The notes below the pieces were generated by a model. The model saw only the letters and a list, made by a program, of their open reading frames with translations, was not told where the DNA came from and ran no database searches. Positions 62,185 to 64,000 of a stretch of 64,000 nucleotides of DNA are shown one piece after another. The stretch spans positions 245,836 through 309,835 of the forward strand of contig JAURWS010000012.1 in the NCBI GenBank assembly GCA_030654835.1. The letters are read 5' to 3'. The DNA comes from Gammaproteobacteria bacterium. GTDB taxonomy: Bacteria; Pseudomonadota; Gammaproteobacteria; Pseudomonadales; Pseudohongiellaceae. Each line of letters starts with the position of its first letter. Position 1 is the first letter of the stretch. The translations under genes were made by a program, and so were the position numbers.

Positions 62185-62511
62185 TCAGGCCGCAATCGTA
62201 ATACCTCGCGGACGCGCTTTATCAGCCGAACGTACCGTAATCTCTACTCGCTGATCCAGTGACACAAGTGCCTGCATCAAGCGTTCGAGTGAAATATTTT
62301 GCAGTTTGAAGTGGCGAATCTGAGAGACCTTGGGCTGAGTCATGCCTGTGATGGTCGCCACTTCTGTTTGATTCAGGCCACGTGCCGCAATCAGATCATT
62401 GAATTTCACTGCCAGGATGGTTTTGGCAGACAGTTCTTCGGCGTCGTCGAATCCTAGATCGCTCAGTACATTGTCAGTGCCGATTGGGTCAGTTCTTGAG
62501 ACCATTTTCAT
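62185..62511 (-). CDS. higA: HigA-type XRE antitoxin
   Basis: 108 residues. The helix-turn-helix is FNDLIAARGLNQTEVATITGMTQPKVSQIRHFKLQNISLERLMQALVSLDQRVEITVR (HTH_37 type), preceded by NVLSDLGFDDAEELSAKTILAVK. The ATG overlaps the stop of a truncated HigB-like toxin (ATGA), which gives the usual toxin-first order of higBA. The gene appears intact and may still act as a repressor. Confidence 0.88.
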   Translation of the reverse strand: MKMVSRTDPIGTDNVLSDLGFDDAEELSAKTILAVKFNDLIAARGLNQTEVATITGMTQPKVSQIRHFKLQNISLERLMQALVSLDQRVEITVRSADKARPRGITIAA

Positions 62512-62651
62512 TCCCTGCTGCGCTTGTGACGGGCGAGCACCGCTTTCAATCGAGATTCAATCAAGGCGATTTGTACCGACTCTGAGAACGCCTTGAAGTC
62601 TTTCTTTGATGACCCCTCCCAGAACAGCAACTTCCGTTGTTTAGTCTCCAT
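62508..62651 (-). pseudogene. higB: HigB/Gp49-like toxin with internal deletion
   Basis: 47 codons, below the ORF-track cut-off. METKQRKLLFWEGSSKKDFKAFSESVQ matches the N-terminus of phage-Gp49-type HigB toxins (usual WVGSSKKDL...P..V). IALIESRLKAVLARHKR matches their C-terminal helix (usual DLI..RLK). About 60-70 residues of the RNase core between them are missing. The reading frame is maintained, so the deletion was in-frame. It overlaps higA by 4 nt. Confidence 0.75.
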
Positions 62652-62854
62652 GAATATACCTGTTCGAGTATAAATGGCAAGTTATACGTTCTTCTGCTTG
62701 GAGTATAGACGTGCCGGGAAATCGGCGCCGCCTCAGGCCATTGATGGAAGTCTTTCACAGTTCGGCCGGATTCAGGTGCCCAGGCTGACACGCGCTGCCT
62801 AAATGCCTATCATGGCGCCATGAATCAATCTTGCGGCATCAGTGGGCTCACATC

Positions 62855-63325
62855 GTGTCAATAGAAATCTGGGAAATGCTGAGTTACATCGTGACTGTCG
62901 TCGGCTTGCCGCTGGCGATTCTGGTGTTCCTGTTCGAGCAGCACAAGGAGCGTGAGAGCGAGGAGGAAGAGGTCTACCAGCTGCTGTCGGACAATTATCA
63001 GGACTTTCTGAAGGTCGCGCTGGAGAATCCGGACCTGCGCCTGTTTTCCGTGGAGGTCACCAATTTGAATGAGGAGCAGCGCGAGCGCCAGTTCATCATC
63101 TTCGCGATGGTATGCTCGCTGTTCGAACGTGCCTTTCTGCTCTTATATGAGGACAAAATGGCGCCCAAGCAGGCGCGGCGCTGGAACTCGTGGGAAGACT
63201 ATATTCTGGAGTGGTGTCAGAAGCCCAACTTCCGTGAGAGCCTGCCCAAGCTGCTGCGTGGTGAAGATCCGGGTTTTGTCCGCTATGTGCAGGAGTTGAT
63301 CAGCTCCGGCAAGACCCAGACTTGA
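62855..63325 (+). CDS. Small single-TM membrane protein of unknown function
   Basis: 156 residues from GTG 62855 (MSIEIWEMLSYIVTVVGLPLAILVFLFEQ); the track starts at TTG 62831. One N-terminal TM helix (about 7-27) precedes a cytoplasmic helical domain with charged coiled sequence (HKERESEEEEVYQLLSDNYQDFLKVAL). Conserved-looking aromatic stretches follow (FERAFLLLYEDKM, RRWNSWEDYILEWCQKPNFRESLPKLL). I do not recognise the family. The next gene follows after 48 bp. Confidence 0.7.
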   Translation: MSIEIWEMLSYIVTVVGLPLAILVFLFEQHKERESEEEEVYQLLSDNYQDFLKVALENPDLRLFSVEVTNLNEEQRERQFIIFAMVCSLFERAFLLLYEDKMAPKQARRWNSWEDYILEWCQKPNFRESLPKLLRGEDPGFVRYVQELISSGKTQT

Positions 63326-63373
63326 GCATATCCAGGTATGTGTAACTAAGAATCTGAAAGGAGACCGCCAATC

Positions 63374-63796
63374 ATGACACATGCATCGCGATTACTGGCC
63401 CTGTGCGGGCTCTCGCTGCTGGCTTGCGCATCCGCATGGCCGCAGGCTTCGATGAAGACGCAGAGCGTCAAGGACATCATGACGACGGTCATCGCGCCCG
63501 CTACCAATACGCTGTGGGGCGCCTCGAATGTACAGACGGATGCTCAGTGGCAGGAGCTGGAGCAGGCAGCGCAGCAGGTGATCGAGGCTGGCACACAGAT
63601 CGCCGACGGCGCGGGCAGTCATGACGCGGTGGCTGTGAATGCAGACTGGCAGGCATACGCAGACGAGATGATCGCCGCCGCCCGCAGTGCGCTCGCTGCA
63701 ATTCAGAAGCGCGACGAGGAGGCTTTGTTCAACGCTGGTAATGACCAGCTTTATCCGCCTTGCGAGAGTTGTCACGCTCAGTATCTGCCGAAGTAA
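63374..63796 (+). CDS. Periplasmic c-type cytochrome (cytochrome c-prime-like)
   Basis: 140 residues with signal peptide MTHASRLLALCGLSLLACASAWPQA. The mature part is helical: VIAPATNTLWGASNVQTDAQWQELEQAAQQVIEAGTQI, then WQAYADEMIAAARSALAAI. It carries a single C-terminal heme-binding site, YPPCESCHAQYLP (CxxCH). A four-helix bundle with C-terminal heme is the cytochrome c-prime pattern. AAAGGAG precedes the ATG. Electron partner unknown. Confidence 0.85.
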   Translation: MTHASRLLALCGLSLLACASAWPQASMKTQSVKDIMTTVIAPATNTLWGASNVQTDAQWQELEQAAQQVIEAGTQIADGAGSHDAVAVNADWQAYADEMIAAARSALAAIQKRDEEALFNAGNDQLYPPCESCHAQYLPK

Positions 63797-63812
63797 CTGG
63801 CGGCGCAGGGGT

Positions 63813-63876
63813 AATCGCGGGCGGGCCTTTATGCCCTCGGGTACGCTCCCACAGAACTTATCGCGGGCAGGCCCGC
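63813..63876. repeat. Degenerate REP-like elements at the right edge
   Basis: AATCGCGGGCGGGCC and CGCTCCCACAG (63813-63854) match the right arm of the 60.9-kb palindrome but are interrupted by about 16 nt. A second copy, TCGCGGGCAGGCCCGCTTG (63861-63879), forms a small hairpin. The remaining 63880-64000 shows no gene. Confidence 0.6.
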
Positions 63877-64000
63877 TTGTATGTTTATGGTGGACAAGCG
63901 ATAAGGGGCTTGTCGGGGGTGGAGGGACTAGGCTCGCATCTGCATAGACAGACCGTGGGAGACATCGCCCCACCTTCTCACCGCAAGCGCCAATAAGGAA

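Overview
The window looks like a chromosomal segment of a GC-rich Gammaproteobacterium, probably from the Pseudomonadales or Cellvibrionales side. The reasons are a pgsA-tRNA-Gly-Cys-Leu block, a gacA/uvrY-uvrC overlap, a lolCDE-comEC-exbBD-msbA-lpxK-kdsB-murB run resembling the Pseudomonas arrangement, a lexA-nagZ-hpt neighbourhood, and REP-like palindromes of Pseudomonas type. No species is assigned. Nearly all of 1-45 kb is tightly packed core genome.

Layout. 1-6.6 kb (minus strand): a moxR/DUF58/DUF4381/batA/batBC/batD operon, with batD running off the left edge. 6.8-11.6 kb: DUF2835, pyrD, a DUF836 thioredoxin-fold protein, then convergent tatD and an EAL-HDOD signalling protein, then ilvE. 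11.8-18 kb: topA converging on lexA (with a clear LexA box), nagZ-hpt, and mnmH. 18.1-21.9 kb: an orphan Wzc/CpsD-like tyrosine kinase overlapping a small zinc-ribbon protein, two lipoproteins and a DUF1285 protein. 22.2-27.1 kb: etfBA converging on rne through a 23-bp stem terminator. 27.1-45.7 kb: the rne leader, a serine recombinase overlapping lolC, then lolCDE, comEC, exbBD, msbA, lpxK, Trm112, kdsB, an LMW phosphatase, murB, gacA-like, uvrC, pgsA, three tRNAs, a GNAT and a GFA-family protein.

The accessory part is 45.7-64 kb. A sensor kinase and a sigma-54-dependent response regulator appear to control a divergent operon of one MacB-type ATPase, three large FtsX-type permeases and a HlyD/MacA-type adaptor. 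Both the regulator gene and the transporter operon have a -24/-12 (sigma-54) promoter preceded by paired copies of a 15-bp dyad, GTTCCA-N3-TGAAAC. I infer that this is the operator of the response regulator. The locus has been invaded twice. An AbiE module (intact abiEi, broken abiEii) separates the regulator from its kinase, and a DUF433/DUF5615 toxin-antitoxin-type pair separates the regulator from the transporter.

To the right lie a decayed DUF222/HNH nuclease gene and a higBA-type pair whose toxin has lost its middle. Across this third, toxin and nuclease genes are broken by internal deletions while the partner antitoxins AbiEi and HigA remain open. The window closes with a small membrane protein, a periplasmic c-type cytochrome and REP-like sequence. 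No CRISPR array, complete insertion sequence, prophage or rRNA was seen.
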